NCBI GenBank assembly: GCA_016617855.1
Contig: JAECUM010003647.1
Span: forward strand, 62,001-126,000
Length of the DNA: 64,000 nt
Direction of reading: 5' to 3'
DNA from: Megalonaias nervosa
Taxonomy: Eukaryota; Mollusca; Bivalvia; Unionida; Unionidae
Shown: positions 61,379 to 64,000 of the stretch, piece by piece
Layout: every line of letters starts with the position of its first letter
How positions within the stretch are numbered: position 1 is the stretch's first letter
The notes under the pieces: generated by a model
The model's input: only the letters and a program-made list of their open reading frames with translations
Databases searched by the model: none
Told to the model about the DNA's origin: nothing
Position numbers and translations under genes: made by a program

Positions 61379-62690
61379 GTAAGCTAGCTGACCTTGGAGA
61401 TCATATTGATACTACCCGCAAAGGAAGTGGCAGGGGGGAATTGGGATATCAGCTTTTCCATTCGTATAATTTTATTGGCTTAATATCTTGTGAAGTCAGG
61501 CAAATATCTTCATATAATTTGGTATACTTTTATATACCATGTCTAGACATTGTATCATATTAAAAGCATTTTAAGAGTTGTCTGACCAGCGTAAGCAAGT
61601 GAGATTGTTACTTTTCTGTTGAAATCAGTGACATCAACAATATTAAAGTTTTAGGTTTAAATTTTTGAAAGTCATGTATCTTCTATGTCAAAGTGGCCTT
61701 ATTCATCGGAAGGTGTAGGACAATGTTGGTATGGGTCCACAGTTTATATTCTGATATGCTGGGAGTTCCTGTCATGCTTTTCTCACCTGCATAAGCAGAA
61801 AGCCAGTTCATCCTTGTGAACGATAAGTTGAAGTTTTAGAAAGTCACGCACCTTCTGCATTGTGCTGTATTGAATTTAACTCTTTGAAAATATCACTATA
61901 GATCCGAACTTTATGCCATATTAACGTTGGAGTTCCTGTCTGCTTGTCTCATCTGCTTAAGCATCATTGTGTAGAATGTTAAAATTTTGCATTGATGTTT
62001 TGGAAAGTCACATATCTTTGGCATCAGTGTTTGCATTCAACTGAAACTTTAGGATAATATTACAATGGGTTAAACATTTATATTCTGATTTGCTAGGAGT
62101 TCTTGTCAAGTGTGCTTAGGCATAAAGCTCTTTTCATCACTGTGAGCAAGATTACAGTTGCACATGTCTTCCAGATCAGTTACTGTATTCAGCTGAAAGT
62201 AGAAGATAATATAGGTCTGAAGTATAAATGCAGATTTGCAAGGAGTTCCAATCTTGCCCATCGCACCTACTTGAGCATTGTGGTCAGCAGTGTTGAGTTG
62301 GCTTGAAAGTTTGTGATACAGGAGTTATCCAGACAAGCATAGGAATGCAGGTGAAACATGGATTCCACAGATTTAAATTATTACAAATTGTGCCAGTCGA
62401 TCACACTCTTGTCCAGTTAAGGATTTCACCAGAACTCTTCTAGATTCTTCATGAAACTTGATATGCATTTGTATCATGGCACAAGTTTGTGTCCAGTCTA
62501 AGATTGGTTTTGTTTGAGCAGTGCTTTTAGAGTTATATCCGTATTTTGTAAAATTGGATTTACACTTCATATCTTACTAACAGATTCACTGTTCACATGT
62601 GCAGAAATGACAGTGTACAAATATATGGTGAATTGCAGACCTGGCAGCATTCAGAATTTGACCATAAACCTTGCAGATTGACCGTAAATT
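61379..62690. repeat. Degenerate 165-175 bp tandem repeat after exon 16
   Basis: Three to four highly diverged units between about 61640 and 62300 share gaaagtcac-tatcttc, ggagttcctgtc and cacctgcataagca. The remaining sequence is unique and AT-rich. No further XRN1 exon was found. Confidence 0.6.
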
Positions 62691-62699
62691 ACACACAAA

Positions 62700-63195
62700 T
62701 TAGTGGCAGAGAGGGCTGGCGGGACCAGAATTGATTATTTTGTGGTTTGCAAAATGAGTTGAGAGTTTTAGTGAGAAGGTTGTGTTAGGATTGGTGGTCC
62801 TGGAATTGATTTTTATTGTGGTTTTGTGAAATGAGTTGACACTTTAATGAGAAGGTCTTGTTAGGGTTGGTGGGTCTGGAATTGATTGTTTTGTGGTTTG
62901 TGAAATGAGTTGACAGATTTAAGGTCTTGTTAGGGTTGGCAGGTCTGGAATTGATTTTTATTGTGGTTTTGTGAAACAAGTTGACACTTCAATGAGACAG
63001 TCATGTTCGGGTTGGTGGGTCTGGAATTGATTGTTTTGTGATTTGTGAAATGAGTTGACAGTTTTAATGAGAAGGTTTTGTTAGGATTGGCAGGTCTGGA
63101 ATTGATTGTTTTGTGGTTTGTGAAATGAGTTGACAGATTTAAGGCCTTTTTAGGGTTGGCAGGTCTGGAATTAATTTTTATTGTGGTTTTGTGAT
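62700..63195. repeat. 70-80 bp minisatellite
   Basis: About six units share ttgtggtttgtgaaatgagt, gacagttttaatgagaagg and ggttggcaggtctggaattg. Two variants (tttttattgtggttttgtg and tgttttgtggtttg) alternate irregularly. Confidence 0.93.
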
Positions 63196-63284
63196 GGAGA
63201 ATTTCATTAGTATTTAAATCTGTTGATATCCCTCCAGCAAAATGTGCATTTATGGCTAAGACATTTTACATTGGGTAAGTCATG

Positions 63285-63475
63285 TTGGTCCAGAAAAGTA
63301 CATGTACAATAAACACAACACACAGAAATAATCATTTTTAACAATCATGTACAATCAATGCAGAATACAGACATAAATAATTAAACAATATATTTAGTAA
63401 TATTCAGTCATGTACAATCAGTGCAACAAACAGGCAGAAATAATTAAACAGCCTTATTAGTAATATTAAATCCTT
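63285..63475. repeat. Short duplication
   Basis: Two to three diverged units share catgtacaatca-tgca-aa, agacataaataattaaaca and tattagtaatatt. Confidence 0.75.
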
Positions 63476-63759
63476 CCAGGCTAAATGTGTATGGAGTGCC
63501 CAGGTAAATCACCATTCATTTTTAGCCTGCAGCTAAGCAACACTTGTAACTTTTTTGTTGAGGATTCAGTCTAGTTTGACAAGTGCTGCACATATTGTGT
63601 TGGAGGTTCTAATGGTTTTGAGATGTGCCCTTTGTAATTTCATGCCTTTCACCCACCCACCCCATCCACATGCCCTGGAAGCCCACTAGTGCCCAAACAT
63701 AGTTTGAATGAAATAGTAAAATGTTTTATAACAAAACATATAGGTCTTGTATGTAGAAT

Positions 63760-64000
63760 CATATGTGCATGTCAAAGAACTTCTCTTCAGATATTGGTGT
63801 ATCATGAGTGCATGTCAGTGGACTTGTCTTCAGAAATTGGTTTATCATGAGTACATGTCAAAGGACTTCAGATTGGTTTGTAATGTGTGCATGTCCAAGG
63901 ATTTGTCTTCAGAAATTGGTTTATCATGAGTACATGTCAAAGGACTTAGATTGGTTTGTAATGTGTGCATGTCCAAGGACTTGTCTTCAGAAATTGGTTT
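63760..64000. repeat. Minisatellite cut by the window end
   Basis: Units of about 43 bp share gtttatcatgagtacatgtc, aaaggactt and gtcttcagaaattgg. A larger period of about 105 bp is seen from 63835 on. The array continues past the window. Confidence 0.9.

Overview
The window looks like nuclear DNA of a lophotrochozoan animal, most likely a mollusc. It is AT-rich and intron-rich, and packed with minisatellites and tRNA-derived SINEs. The SINE tail resembles a core module known from molluscan SINEs. The species call is inference.

One host gene runs the whole length on the + strand: the middle of XRN1, the cytoplasmic 5'-3' exoribonuclease. I resolve 16 exons (539-61378, about 1.88 kb of coding sequence, about 627 codons). 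All have GT-AG borders and matching phases. They cover the acidic linker after conserved region 1, conserved region 2, and much of the D1-D3 scaffold. The catalytic N-terminal region 1 and the C-terminal tail lie outside the window. I see no other convincing host gene.

Layout: 1-8050 holds exons 1-3 and a 62-bp minisatellite with dimeric higher-order structure. 8055-15084 is a complete but broken LTR retrotransposon in intron 3, with 4-bp target duplication, two LTRs, primer site, gag, protease, INTEGRASE, then reverse transcriptase and RNase H. This copia-like order in a Ty3/gypsy-type element, plus a SCAN-like capsid, marks it as Gmr1-like and is the most interesting object here. 15.5-17.9 kb is a large 55-64 bp minisatellite. 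18.3-32.3 kb holds exons 4-9 with SINEs, a hAT transposase relic and two places where an exon end with its splice donor has been tandemly multiplied. 32.3-42.5 kb holds many arrays, including a 1.55 kb 33-bp array, and exons 10-12. 42.5-50.4 kb is a long intron carrying a decayed DIRS-like tyrosine-recombinase element. 50.4-64 kb holds exons 13-16, a truncated piggyBac element, a near-perfect 127-bp fold-back, a hAT-like non-autonomous element and more arrays.

Nearly every long open frame outside the XRN1 exons and the transposon relics comes from a stop-free tandem repeat and is not a gene. Percent identities and copy numbers are counted by eye and are approximate.
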